DNA of 64,000 nt. It comes from CAZEHS01 sp964424355. GTDB lineage: Bacteria; Bacillota; Clostridia; Peptostreptococcales; Acidaminobacteraceae. The notes beneath the pieces were generated by a model that worked only from the letters and a program-made list of their open reading frames with translations, made no database searches and was not told the DNA's origin. The translations under genes were made by a program, and so were the position numbers. Each line of letters starts with the position of its first letter. Position 1 is the first letter of the stretch. The DNA lies in the NCBI GenBank assembly GCA_964424355.1, contig CAYRIO010000004.1, positions 62,001 to 126,000 on the forward strand, given 5' to 3'. This document shows positions 53,735-62,995 of this stretch, one piece after another.

Positions 53735-53871
53735 ATCCTTACTCCTTTCAGCTTGGCGCCAATCGGTGAGCCGACTGCCCCAGGGTAAAAGGCCTCTTGT
53801 TCCATCAGGCCAGGATGCTTTGATCGATAGGAGCCTACACAGGCCCCACCGATCAGAGTTCTCTAACCTAT

Positions 53872-53900
53872 TCTATAATACTTCCCTGGCTTTGTTTCAA
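53872..53900 (-). promoter_or_regulatory. xylR-xylB-galM promoter
   Basis: TTGAAA (53900-53895), 17 bases and TATAGA (53877-53872) on the minus strand. It lies just downstream of xylA and gives a 140-base leader with a GATCG/CGATC-bounded hairpin region before xylR. Confidence 0.65.
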
Positions 53901-53905
53901 AAATC

Positions 53906-55222
53906 TTAAGCCCTGTAGATGTAGCGGTTCACGATGTCCTCCAGCATTTCCTGGCGGCCGGACTGGAGACGGATCTGGTCATGGGTCAGGGCATAGGCGG
54001 CCAGCTCTTCAAAGCTGGTTTCCCCGGCTACGATCTTTTGACCGATCCCCTCCTGGTAGCTGGCGTAGCGGTTTGCGACGAACTGGTCCAAAACGCCGTC
54101 GGAGATCAGCTGATCCGCCACCAGAAGCCCCTTGGCAAAGGTATCCATCCCGACGATGTAGGCGATGAACAGGTCATCCGCCTGGAAGGAGCCCCGGCGC
54201 ACCTTGGAGTCGAAGTTCAGTCCCCCGGGCGCGATGCCCCCGTTCTTCAGCACCTCCACCATGCACAGGGTGGCGTCGTAGATATTGGTGGGGAACTGGT
54301 CCGTATCCCAGCCCAGCAGCATATCCCCTTGGTTGGCATCGATGCTGCCCAGAACGCCGTTGATCCGGGACATCAGCAGCTCGTGCTGGAAGGTGTGCCC
54401 CGCCAGGGTTGCGTGGTTCGCCTCGATGTTCAGCTTGAAATCGTCGATGAGGTCGTATTTCCGGAGAAAGCCCAGGACCGTCATGGTATCGAAATCGTAC
54501 TGGTGCTTCGTGGGCTCCTTGGGCTTGGGCTCGATGAGGAACTGCCCCTGGAATCCGATTTTACGGGCATACGCCTTGGCCATCCGGAGGAACCGGGCCA
54601 AATTGTCGTTTTCCAGGGCCACATCGGTATTCAGCAGGGTTTCGTAGCCCTCGCGGCCCCCCCAGAACACGTAGTTCTCGCCCCCCAGCCGGTGGGTGAT
54701 CTCCAGGGCCTTCTTCACCTGCGCCGCAGCAAAGGCGAAGACCTCCGCATGGGGAGAGGTGGCGGCTCCGTGCATGAATCGGGGATGACTGAAGGCATTG
54801 GTGGTCCCCCACAGGCACTTGATGCCGGTTTCCTTCATCTTTTCCTCGATGAAGCCCACGATTTCGTCCAGGTTGTCCAGCTTTTCCTTCAGGGAATCCC
54901 CCTCCGGCGCAATGTCCAGATCATGGAAGCAGAAGAATTCGATCCCCAGCTTCCCCATGAATTCGAAGGCGGCGGCAACCCTGGCCTTTGACAGAGCCAG
55001 TCCCGTGAGGCCATTGTAGGACCGCTCCATGGTCGGGCTTCCGAAGGGATCCGAGCCCTCCCCCGTGAAGGTATGCCAGTAGCTGGCCGCAAACCGGAGG
55101 TGATCCTTCATCTTCTTACCGGCAACGATCCGGTTGGCATCGTAGTACTTGAACGCCAGGGGATCGGTGGAATCGGGCCCTGCAAATTGGATAGTCTTGA
55201 TCTCTTCAAAGTATTCTTTCAT
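53906..55222 (-). CDS. xylA: Xylose isomerase
   Basis: A 438-residue metal-dependent isomerase (D-xylose to D-xylulose), class II length with a long N-terminus. It has FCFHDLDIAPEG (catalytic His and Asp), VFWGGREGYETLLNTD (metal ligands), FLIEPKPKEPTKHQYDFD and NIEANHATLAGHTFQHE. The start was placed at the ATG eight bases after GGAGG, not at the earlier in-frame codons. Follows xylH by 18 bases. Confidence 0.96.
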   Translation of the reverse strand: MKEYFEEIKTIQFAGPDSTDPLAFKYYDANRIVAGKKMKDHLRFAASYWHTFTGEGSDPFGSPTMERSYNGLTGLALSKARVAAAFEFMGKLGIEFFCFHDLDIAPEGDSLKEKLDNLDEIVGFIEEKMKETGIKCLWGTTNAFSHPRFMHGAATSPHAEVFAFAAAQVKKALEITHRLGGENYVFWGGREGYETLLNTDVALENDNLARFLRMAKAYARKIGFQGQFLIEPKPKEPTKHQYDFDTMTVLGFLRKYDLIDDFKLNIEANHATLAGHTFQHELLMSRINGVLGSIDANQGDMLLGWDTDQFPTNIYDATLCMVEVLKNGGIAPGGLNFDSKVRRGSFQADDLFIAYIVGMDTFAKGLLVADQLISDGVLDQFVANRYASYQEGIGQKIVAGETSFEELAAYALTHDQIRLQSGRQEMLEDIVNRYIYRA

Positions 55223-55240
55223 TTTCATATCCTCCATGGA

Positions 55241-56416
55241 TTATTTTGATTTGGATTTGGACTTGGAATACACGTCGAAGGCCACGGCCAGGAGCAGCAC
55301 CAGTCCCTTGACGATTTTCTGCCAGAAGACGCTGATGCCCATGATGGACATCCCGTTGTTCAGGATCCCCATGATGAAGCCCCCGATGATGGCCCCCACC
55401 ACGGTGCCGATGCCTCCGGAAGCCGAGGCGCCGCCGATAAAGCAGGCCGCGATGGCATCCAGCTCAAAGCCCTGGCCCGCAACCGGGGATGCCGAATTCA
55501 GACGGCCTGCGAACACGATTCCCGCAATGGCCGCCATAAGGCCCATGTTGGCGTACACCCAGAAGAGCACCTTCTGGGTCTTGATCCCAGACAGCTCCGC
55601 CGTCTTGGCGTTGCCCCCCATGGCATAGATATGCCGCCCCGCCACGGTCTTATTGGTGATGAAGGAGTAGATCAGGATCAGCACCGTGAGGATAATGACG
55701 ATGTAGGGCAAGCCCTCTGCCAAGGCCAGCCAATAGGCAAAGGTATTGATGATGGAAAAGAACACGGATTCCTGCAGGATGAAATTCTTGAAACTTGGAA
55801 CCTGGAAATTGTACTTGATCTTATTCTTCCGGTCGATGTACCGGGCAGTCACATAGACGATGGAGCAGATGAAGCCGATGGCGATGGTGGTCAGGTGCAG
55901 ACTGCTGGCGGCCCCGCCGATGAAATCCGGTATGGACCCCGAGGCGATGACGATGTAGGGATCCGGCAAGGCGATGGTTTCCCCATTGAGGACCAGATCA
56001 CTGATGCCCCGGAATATCAGCATCCCCGCCAGGGTGACTATAAAGGAAGGGATCTTCCCGTAGGCGATCCAGTAGCCCTGCCACATGCCGGCCAGAACCC
56101 CCAGGATCAGTGACAGGACAATGGATACCCCCACCGGCAGGCCCATGGATACGCTGAAAACTGCCGAGGATGCGCCGATCAGGGCCACAATGGAGCCCAC
56201 GGACAGGTCGATATGGCCCCCCGAGAGGATACAGAGCATCATCCCCACGGCAAGGATCAGGATATAGCTGTTTTGCTGAATCAGCCGGTGGACATTGATG
56301 GGCTTCAGCAACACCCCATCCGTCAGAATCTGGAACAGGACCATGATCACCAGCAGCGCCACAAGCATGGCATACTGCCGCATGTTCCGCTTTATGATTT
56401 GTTTTATATTCTCCAC
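55241..56416 (-). CDS. xylH: D-xylose ABC transporter permease
   Basis: A 391-residue permease of the BPD/ribose-xylose class with about ten helices and the family stretch GMMLCILSGGHIDLSVGSIVAL; ICSIVYV and GAIIGGFIMGILNNGMSIMG near the end are typical. A GTG start at 56416 follows GGAGGAGTGAGCGT. Partner of XylG and XylF. Confidence 0.93.
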   Translation of the reverse strand: MENIKQIIKRNMRQYAMLVALLVIMVLFQILTDGVLLKPINVHRLIQQNSYILILAVGMMLCILSGGHIDLSVGSIVALIGASSAVFSVSMGLPVGVSIVLSLILGVLAGMWQGYWIAYGKIPSFIVTLAGMLIFRGISDLVLNGETIALPDPYIVIASGSIPDFIGGAASSLHLTTIAIGFICSIVYVTARYIDRKNKIKYNFQVPSFKNFILQESVFFSIINTFAYWLALAEGLPYIVIILTVLILIYSFITNKTVAGRHIYAMGGNAKTAELSGIKTQKVLFWVYANMGLMAAIAGIVFAGRLNSASPVAGQGFELDAIAACFIGGASASGGIGTVVGAIIGGFIMGILNNGMSIMGISVFWQKIVKGLVLLLAVAFDVYSKSKSKSK

Positions 56417-56439
56417 ACGCTCACTCCTCCACGGTCATT

Positions 56440-57993
56440 TTAGTTCTGCGGATCCGCTGTTCGGTTCGTACTCTGAATGATGCACCGCATGATGCTTTCC
56501 TGACAGGCCTCCTGAATGGGCAGTTCACCTACGAATTCTCCCTCATTCATCACATAGATCCTGTCCGATATCCCCAGGAGCTCCGGGAGCTCCGAGGAGA
56601 TGACCACCACGCACTTCCCCTGATCCGCCAGGCGGTTGATGATGGTGTAGATCTCGTATTTCGCCCCCACATCGATCCCCCGGGTGGGCTCATCCAGGAA
56701 CAGCACATCCGGTTCTGAAAAGAGCCATTTGGCGATGATGACCTTCTGCTGATTACCCCCGGAAAGGTTCCCCGTGTTCTGGTAGATATCCGGCGACTTG
56801 ATCAGCAGCTTCTCCCGGTAGCCCTCTGCGATCTGGATCTCCTCGTTGATATTCACAATGCCGTGGCGGCTGATCTTATCCAGGCTGGCCAGGGTGATGT
56901 TCCTTCGGATATCATCGATTAGCACCAGACCGTCGTTCTTGCGGTCCTCGGTGAGATACGCAAGCCCTGCCGCGATGGCCTGATTGACATTCGACAGGCT
57001 CACAGGCTTTCCGTCCTTGAGGATTTCTCCCCGGATGTGCTTCCCGTAGGAGTGCCCGAAGATGCTTTTTGCCAGCTCTGTCCGCCCGGCGCCCATGAGC
57101 CCCGCAATGCCCACAATCTCCCCCCGGCGAACCGTGAAACTGACATTCTTGATCTTCACCCGGCTTTCATCCAAGGGGTCATGAACGATCCAGTTCTTCA
57201 CTTCAAAGGCCACCTCCCCGATGTTGGGGGTCCTTTTGGGGAACCGGTCCAGGAGCTCCCGCCCCACCATACCCTTGATGATCCGGGATTCGGAGATCTC
57301 GTCCTGGCCCTTGACCAGGGTTTCGATGGTGGAGCCGTCCCGGATTACGGTGATTTCGTCGGCAATCCGGGTAACCTCATTGAGCTTGTGGGAAATGATG
57401 ATGCAGGCGATTCCCTGCTCGCGGTTGAGCTCCTCCAGAAGGTTCAGCAGGCTCTCCGAATCCTCATCGTTGAGGGCCGCCGTGGGTTCATCCAGAATCA
57501 GGAGCTTCACATCCTTGGACAGCGCTTTGGCGATTTCCACCAATTGCTGGTGCCCCACACCTATATCCTTCACCAGCGCGGTGTGCTCGATGGTCAGCCC
57601 CACACGCCGCATCAGCTGTTTTGCTTTTTCATGGGTTTCACGCCAGTTGATGATGCCGTTTTTCTGCCTTTCGTTCCCCAGGAATATGTTCTCCGAAATG
57701 GTCAGATACGGGCTGAGGGCCAGCTCCTGATGGATGATGACGATGCCCAGGCTTTCGCTTTCGCTGATATCCCTGAACGCACACACCTTGTCTTCGTAGA
57801 CGATATCCCCCGAATAGGAGCCATGGGGGTAGATGCCGCTCAGCACCTTCATCAGGGTGGATTTCCCTGCGCCGTTTTCCCCCACGATGGCGTGGATCTG
57901 CCCCCGCTTCACCCGGAGGTTGACGCCGTTCAGTGCCTTAACCCCTGGAAACTCCTTCGTGATGCTCTGCATTTCTAGAATATGATCTGACAT
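56440..57993 (-). CDS. xylG: D-xylose ABC transporter ATPase
   Basis: A 517-residue protein with two ABC domains. First Walker A GENGAGKSTLMK and signature near VGHQQLVEIAKAL; the second carries LSGGNQQKVIIAKWL and FLDEPTRGIDVGAK, while its A motif is GLMGAGRTEL, the reduced form usual for the second domain in sugar importers. Start ATG behind GAAGGAGTGCTTGAG. Drives XylFGH uptake. Confidence 0.94.
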   Translation of the reverse strand: MSDHILEMQSITKEFPGVKALNGVNLRVKRGQIHAIVGENGAGKSTLMKVLSGIYPHGSYSGDIVYEDKVCAFRDISESESLGIVIIHQELALSPYLTISENIFLGNERQKNGIINWRETHEKAKQLMRRVGLTIEHTALVKDIGVGHQQLVEIAKALSKDVKLLILDEPTAALNDEDSESLLNLLEELNREQGIACIIISHKLNEVTRIADEITVIRDGSTIETLVKGQDEISESRIIKGMVGRELLDRFPKRTPNIGEVAFEVKNWIVHDPLDESRVKIKNVSFTVRRGEIVGIAGLMGAGRTELAKSIFGHSYGKHIRGEILKDGKPVSLSNVNQAIAAGLAYLTEDRKNDGLVLIDDIRRNITLASLDKISRHGIVNINEEIQIAEGYREKLLIKSPDIYQNTGNLSGGNQQKVIIAKWLFSEPDVLFLDEPTRGIDVGAKYEIYTIINRLADQGKCVVVISSELPELLGISDRIYVMNEGEFVGELPIQEACQESIMRCIIQSTNRTADPQN

Positions 57994-58108
57994 CTCAAGC
58001 ACTCCTTCACCTCTGACTTGAGCTCAACGTGAACTGATCTCTCATCTTTTTAAATCCGTTTTAGTATTGCGCCGATTCCTAAAATCGCCGGATCCTGCAA
58101 AAAACAAA

Positions 58109-58146
58109 TTGGGGTATAGTCCACCTTGCGGATTGCTATACCCCAA
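58109..58146 (-). terminator. Hairpin between xylF and xylG
   Basis: TTGGGGTATAG and CTATACCCCAA make an 11-bp stem, followed by TTTGTTTTTTG on the minus strand. It lies 20 bases after the xylF stop. Partial termination here would explain a higher binding-protein level. Confidence 0.8.
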
Positions 58147-58166
58147 CTGAAGGGGAGAGACAGCTT

Positions 58167-59234
58167 TTACTTCAATTGATCCTCGGTATAGTATCCTGTG
58201 TCTACGAGCAATGCCTTGTAGTTGGCCTTGTCTGCGAACACTGGCTCACAGAGGAAGGAGGGCACTACCTTCACGCCATTGTCATAGGTTTTGGTGTCGT
58301 TGACGGGAACCTCTTTGCCAGTCATGATGGCGGAAACCATCAGGACCACCTGATCGGCCAGGGTACGGGTGTCCTTGAAGATGGACATGGACTGTTCCCC
58401 TGCAATCAGCATCTTCACATTGGTCACGTCGCAGTCCTGACCCGTCAGAACCGGGAAGGGCTTATCCGCTGAACCGTAGCCAGCAGCCTTCAAAGAAGCC
58501 ACAATCCCTTGAGCCAGGCTGTCGTTAGGTGACAGGACCAGATCCACCTTCTTGTCGGCATAATTGGCGGTGAGCAGGTTGTCCATACGGGCCTGGGCCC
58601 CTTCGGATTTCCACCCTTGGATTGCGATCTGTTCCATATCCAGCTGACCGGAGTTGACCACCAGCTGCCCCTTGTCGATGTAAGGTTTCAGGACATCCAT
58701 GGCGCCCTTGTTGAAGAAGAATGCGTTGTTGTCATCAGGGGACCCGCCGAAGGCTTCCATGTTGAAGGGGCCTTTTCCGGTATCCAGTCCCATGGTCTTG
58801 ACGATGTAATCCCCTTGGATCTTGCCCACCAGGTAGTTGTCGAAGGTGGCGTAGTAATCAACATTGCCTGAATCCCGGATGAGGCGGTCGTAGGCGATGA
58901 CCTTGATCCCCTCTTTTGCAGCGGTTTCCAGAGCGCCCTTCAGCGCTGTTCCGTCGATGGAAGCGATGACGATGACCTTGCAGCCCTTGGTGATCATGTT
59001 CTCAACCTGAGTAACCTGCTGTTCCACCTGGTTGTCTGCATATTCCAGTACAACCTGGTATCCAGCGGCTTCAAGCTTGCTTTTCATATTGGCGCCATCC
59101 TGATTCCAGCGCTGCAGTGATTTTGTGGGCATTGCCACACCCACAAGATTGGTTTCTTTCTTTGCGCATCCTACGGAAGCGAGCGCGGAAATGATCAACA
59201 TTGACATCAGCAACCATGACATGAGCTTTTTCAT
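58167..59234 (-). CDS. xylF: D-xylose-binding lipoprotein
   Basis: A 355-residue periplasmic-binding-protein-type lipoprotein. Lipobox ASVGC with Cys23 after a signal peptide, then NLVGVAMPTKSLQRWNQDGANMK (sugar-binding N-lobe), VIAYDRLIRDSGNVDYYATFDN and LTGQDCDVTNVKMLIAGEQSMSIFKDTR, all signatures of XylF. First gene of the cluster; start follows GGGGGATATCTGA. Confidence 0.95.
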   Translation of the reverse strand: MKKLMSWLLMSMLIISALASVGCAKKETNLVGVAMPTKSLQRWNQDGANMKSKLEAAGYQVVLEYADNQVEQQVTQVENMITKGCKVIVIASIDGTALKGALETAAKEGIKVIAYDRLIRDSGNVDYYATFDNYLVGKIQGDYIVKTMGLDTGKGPFNMEAFGGSPDDNNAFFFNKGAMDVLKPYIDKGQLVVNSGQLDMEQIAIQGWKSEGAQARMDNLLTANYADKKVDLVLSPNDSLAQGIVASLKAAGYGSADKPFPVLTGQDCDVTNVKMLIAGEQSMSIFKDTRTLADQVVLMVSAIMTGKEVPVNDTKTYDNGVKVVPSFLCEPVFADKANYKALLVDTGYYTEDQLK

Positions 59235-59365
59235 TCAGATATCCCCCTGTAATCGTTTGGTGTTGATTCTGAGTTCCATGTTCCAATAGCGATTTACCTG
59301 TGTAACCGTTATAGTCAGCTTGTCAAACGGATATGCGCCGTGTCACCCCTTCCGGTATGTAGTGA

Positions 59366-59379
59366 AGGAAACGTTTTCT
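59366..59379 (-). promoter_or_regulatory. cre site (CcpA operator)
   Basis: AGAAAACGTTTCCT on the minus strand matches the cre consensus TGWAARCGYTWNCW at 13 of 14 positions and lies 17-30 bases after the -10 box, so catabolite repression of xylF and the operon is likely. Confidence 0.8.
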
Positions 59380-59395
59380 TGTGAAGCTTGAGCTC

Positions 59396-59424
59396 ATTAT
59401 ATACTGACGCTTAATCTTTTTCAA
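59396..59424 (-). promoter_or_regulatory. xylF operon promoter
   Basis: TTGAAA (59424-59419), exact 17-base spacer, TATAAT (59401-59396), ahead of a leader of about 155 bases. Confidence 0.88.
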
Positions 59425-59426
59425 CC

Positions 59427-59460
59427 CATTTTAAAATGTTTTTTAAATCGAGTTTAAAAA
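59427..59460 (-). promoter_or_regulatory. AT-rich palindromes upstream of the xyl promoter
   Basis: CATTTTAAAATG (59427-59438, perfect) and TTTTTAAA-TCGAG-TTTAAAAA (59440-59460, perfect 8-bp arms), just upstream of the -35. Possible XylR operators or UP element; a partial copy TTTTTAAATCCGTTTTAG lies at 58047-58065 ahead of xylG. Confidence 0.5.
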
Positions 59461-59483
59461 GGTTATTAACCCCACAAAACAAA

Positions 59484-59515
59484 AACCCGTGTAAGATTGA
59501 CATCTTACACGGGTT
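59484..59515 (-). terminator. Terminator after topB
   Basis: AACCCGTGTAAGAT / ATCTTACACGGGTT stem with a 4-base loop, right after the topB stop. The stem is nearly the same as that at 49860, but lacks a long T tract. Confidence 0.75.
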
Positions 59516-59520
59516 GCATC

Positions 59521-61641
59521 TTATTTTTCGAAGGAGAGCCTGTAATTCACATAGGTACCGGTGTCCTGCAGCAGGACAATGGCATCATACACGCCGTCTC
59601 CCGCCTTCTTTTTCAGGCCAGTCATCTTGATCTTCCCTTCTGACAGAAGGGATCGAACGATTTCAGGGGTCAGCTCCTTGCCTTTATCGGTGAAGAATTT
59701 CTCGCTCTTCCACATGGAGAAGGTGCATTTCGGTTCGGCGCGGTAGCCTGCGCAGTAAAAGGATTTTGAGTTCTCATAAACCAGTTTGCCGCACCGGGGG
59801 CATTTCCCCAGAGGTTCTTTATCGCCAAACGCCTGTCGGTCAATGCCGGTAGCCGCTGTTTCCGTAACGATTTCAGCCACATAGGTGCGGATACCCGCCA
59901 TGAAGTCATCGGAAGCGGCCTTTCCCGCCGCAATCTGAGACAACTGGCTCTCCCACTCGCCGGTAAGATCCGGAAGCCGCAATTTATCCGGCACCAGGCT
60001 TATGAGGCGGGTGCCGTGGGCAGTGGCCAGCAGATTCTTTTTCTTCCGTTCCACATACCCCACGGTAATGAGCTTTTCGATGATGCTGGCCCGGGTGGCC
60101 GGTGTGCCCAGCCCCATGCCCTTCATCTCTTCCCGGAGGGCTTCATCCTCGATGCCCTTCCCTGCCGTTTCCATCGCAGAGAGCAGGGTATCCTCCGTAT
60201 AGTATTTAGGCGGGCTGGTGGAACGGCTGAGCAGGGTGATGGCTTCCGGTGTCAGCTTATCCCCTTTATTCAGGGTGATGAACTGCTCTGGCTCCTCTTC
60301 CGCCTCCGGGTTCTTCACCTTGCCGATCAGCGCATCCTCGATGGCCTTCCAACCAGGGTTGGTCACTTTTTTTCCGGAGGCTTTAAAATGCTCCGCTTCG
60401 ATGAGGAGTTCGATATCCGTCTGATCATACGCCATCTTCTCATCCAGTACGCACAGGAACCGGGTGACAATCAGGCGCAGGAGATTGTTTTCCATGTCGT
60501 TGAGCCGGGCGGGATTATACCTGGCGATGTTCGGGGTCACAATGATGGCATGGTGATCGGTGACCTTGCTGTCGTTGATCACCCGTTTATCGCTGTTGAT
60601 CCCCTGCTTCATCAGTTTTTCCGTATGGGGAACCGCATCCTTATACCCGGTGTGAATGGCTTTCACCAGAGCCGGCAGCTCCGCCTTCATGTCTGAGGAC
60701 AGGTAGCGGCTGTCTGTCCGGGGATAGGTGGCCAGCTTGTGCTTTTCATAGAGGGCCTGGGCGCTGTCGAGGGTTTGGTTGGCAGTATAGCCGTAGCGCC
60801 GGTTGGCTTCCCGCTGAAGTTCTGTCAGGTCATAAAGCAGGGGTCTGTCAGAGGAGGCCTTTTTCCGGTTCAGCTTGACGACGGTGCCTTCCTTACCGGT
60901 ACACTGCGCCACAATGGATTCAGCCGCTTCCTTGCTGGCTGCCCGGGTGCCATCCTCATTGAACCAGGTTGCTTTGAAGGCCCTGCAGTCCGCTTCGATT
61001 TCATAAAAAGGCTCCGGCACGAAATTCTGAATGGTCAGCTGTCGGTTCACGATCATGGCCAGCGTAGGGGTTTGTACCCTGCCTACCGTCAGCTTTGTGT
61101 TGTATTTTACGGAAAAAAGGCGGGTGGCATTCATGCCAACCAGCCAGTCCGCTTCAGCCCGGCTTCGGGCGGATTGATACAGGTTCTCATATTCCAGATT
61201 GTCCTTGAGGGAAGCAAAGCCTTTCCGGATGGCCTCATCCGTCATGGAGTTGATCCACAGCCGTTTCACCGGCTTTGTGCAGCCGGAAAGCAGGTAGACA
61301 TACATGAAAATCAGCTGTCCCTCCCGCCCGGCATCGGTGGCACAGACCACTTCCGTAATCCGGGGATCATTCATCAGGCGGCTGACGATTTCAAACTGTT
61401 TGCCCCGGGAGGGGTTCACCCGGTGCTGGAAGGCTTCCGGCAGCATCGGCAGGGTGCTGAGCTTCCAGCCCTTCCAGTCCGGCGTATACTCCTCCGGGGG
61501 CGCCAACTCCACCAGATGTCCCACACACCAGGTGACCAGACAGTCACTGCCTTGGAGGAACCCCTCCTTGGTTGAAGAGGCTCCCAGTATTTTTGCGATA
61601 TCCTTACCCACACTGGGTTTTTCTGCGATTACAAGTTGCAA
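59521..61641 (-). CDS. topB: DNA topoisomerase III
   Basis: A 706-residue type IA topoisomerase. It has an N-terminal Toprim domain (LVIAEKPSVGKDIAKILGA, ATDAGREGQ), NSMTDEAIRKGF, catalytic Tyr306 in TYPRTDSRYL, and a C-terminal zinc ribbon (CPRCGKLVYENSKSFYC). The start is proposed as TTG, eight bases after CGGAGG, since the family begins at this position and the upstream codons belong to the helicase tail in another frame. It follows the helicase gene by 22 bases. Confidence 0.92.
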   Translation of the reverse strand: MQLVIAEKPSVGKDIAKILGASSTKEGFLQGSDCLVTWCVGHLVELAPPEEYTPDWKGWKLSTLPMLPEAFQHRVNPSRGKQFEIVSRLMNDPRITEVVCATDAGREGQLIFMYVYLLSGCTKPVKRLWINSMTDEAIRKGFASLKDNLEYENLYQSARSRAEADWLVGMNATRLFSVKYNTKLTVGRVQTPTLAMIVNRQLTIQNFVPEPFYEIEADCRAFKATWFNEDGTRAASKEAAESIVAQCTGKEGTVVKLNRKKASSDRPLLYDLTELQREANRRYGYTANQTLDSAQALYEKHKLATYPRTDSRYLSSDMKAELPALVKAIHTGYKDAVPHTEKLMKQGINSDKRVINDSKVTDHHAIIVTPNIARYNPARLNDMENNLLRLIVTRFLCVLDEKMAYDQTDIELLIEAEHFKASGKKVTNPGWKAIEDALIGKVKNPEAEEEPEQFITLNKGDKLTPEAITLLSRSTSPPKYYTEDTLLSAMETAGKGIEDEALREEMKGMGLGTPATRASIIEKLITVGYVERKKKNLLATAHGTRLISLVPDKLRLPDLTGEWESQLSQIAAGKAASDDFMAGIRTYVAEIVTETAATGIDRQAFGDKEPLGKCPRCGKLVYENSKSFYCAGYRAEPKCTFSMWKSEKFFTDKGKELTPEIVRSLLSEGKIKMTGLKKKAGDGVYDAIVLLQDTGTYVNYRLSFEK

Positions 61642-61663
61642 GGGCAATGCCTCCGATATTTTT

Positions 61664-62980
61664 TTACCACGGTCTCCCCTGCTTCTTCGGCTTCGGCTTG
61701 GGCGGAGAGGACGTTCGGGCTTTGAATGGTTTTTTTGCCGGTTGCTCCGGGTTTTGAACCTCAGCTGCCGGGACTTTCGTTCCCATCGGATTGGCACTGG
61801 TGGATTTCTCCTCCCGGGGCCGCGCCGATGAGGGTTTTCCGCGCCGTGGGCTGATGATTCGTGCCTTGTAAACTTCCTTTTTCTCTATTTTCACACCCAA
61901 CCGGATCTCCAGTTTTTTGATCAGGGGCATTTCCGTTTCAGTGACCAGGGAAATGGCGATCCCCGTGTTACCCGCCCGGCCGGTACGCCCAACCCGGTGC
62001 AGATACCCTTCCTCATCGGGGGGCAGATCCATATTGATGATATGGGTGAGTCCCTTGATATCCAGACCCCGGGCAGCCAGATCGGAGGCCACGAGGATCT
62101 GGGCCCGGCCATAGGTGAAATCGTCCATGGCCTTTTTCCGGTCTTCCTTGGTGGCGTCGCCGTAGATGCCGGCAGATTTGAACTGGTGATGCTGGAGCTT
62201 GGCCACGGTCATTTGGATCTGGTCGTTCCGGTTCAGGAACACCAGGGCCTTCTTAGGCTGCAGTGCCGTAATCAGCTTCCGCAGGGTCTCTATCTTATCC
62301 CGCTGCTCCGCTTTGATGACCCAATGGGTGATCTGCCCGCTGACCGGGGTCTCGTCAATCTGGATCACCTCAGGGTCCTTCATGAACTCCTTGGCAATCT
62401 GAAGGGCCTGCTCATTGATGGTCGCGGAAAAAACCATGAGCTGGCGATCCTTTTGGGTCGCCTTGATGACCGATCGGACCCCTTCAACGTTATTCGCATC
62501 CAGGAGCCGGTCCCCTTCGTCGATGACAATGGTTTTTACCGTATGGGCGTTTATTTTTCGCAGCTTGATCAGTTCCAGGATTCGGCCGGAAGAACCCACG
62601 ATGATCTGGGGCTTTTCCTTGAGTTTTTCCACCTGCCGCTTGATGTTCACCTCGCCCATGATGACCGCCGTGTTCATGGGGATCCCTGAGTTGGTGGCCA
62701 GGGACTGGATCTGACGGTTGATCTGCACCACCAGCTCGTGGGTCGGCGCCAGAATAATGACCTGCATTTCTTTCTTCTGGGCATCTACCTTTTGGAAGAT
62801 GGGGAGCAGATACGCCAGGGTTTTTCCGCTGCCGGTAGTGGAGCGGCCCACAATATCAAGATTCTTCAGGGCAAAGGGGATGGCCCCTGCCTGAATCGGC
62901 GTGGGAACGGTGATGGCTTCTTTTTTCAGGCCTGCGATAAGAGCAGGCGATATTTCCAGTGATTCAAAGGTGCTTTGCAT
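61664..62980 (-). CDS. DEAD-family RNA helicase with DEGD motif
   Basis: A 438-residue helicase. Walker A GRSTTGSGKT (45-54), motif II DEGD instead of DEAD, SAT motif, and HRVGRTGRAG. The tail (about 370-438) is rich in Lys, Pro and Arg. Such DEAD variants are usually RNA helicases. It precedes topB by 22 bases. A replication- or R-loop-related role is possible but inferred. Confidence 0.88.
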   Translation of the reverse strand: MQSTFESLEISPALIAGLKKEAITVPTPIQAGAIPFALKNLDIVGRSTTGSGKTLAYLLPIFQKVDAQKKEMQVIILAPTHELVVQINRQIQSLATNSGIPMNTAVIMGEVNIKRQVEKLKEKPQIIVGSSGRILELIKLRKINAHTVKTIVIDEGDRLLDANNVEGVRSVIKATQKDRQLMVFSATINEQALQIAKEFMKDPEVIQIDETPVSGQITHWVIKAEQRDKIETLRKLITALQPKKALVFLNRNDQIQMTVAKLQHHQFKSAGIYGDATKEDRKKAMDDFTYGRAQILVASDLAARGLDIKGLTHIINMDLPPDEEGYLHRVGRTGRAGNTGIAISLVTETEMPLIKKLEIRLGVKIEKKEVYKARIISPRRGKPSSARPREEKSTSANPMGTKVPAAEVQNPEQPAKKPFKARTSSPPKPKPKKQGRPW

Positions 62981-62995
62981 GGGGGGCTCTCTTTC

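Noticed and set aside
53981..54991. Long plus-strand open frame opposite xylA
   Set aside because: Antisense shadow of a strongly conserved gene; no start signal.
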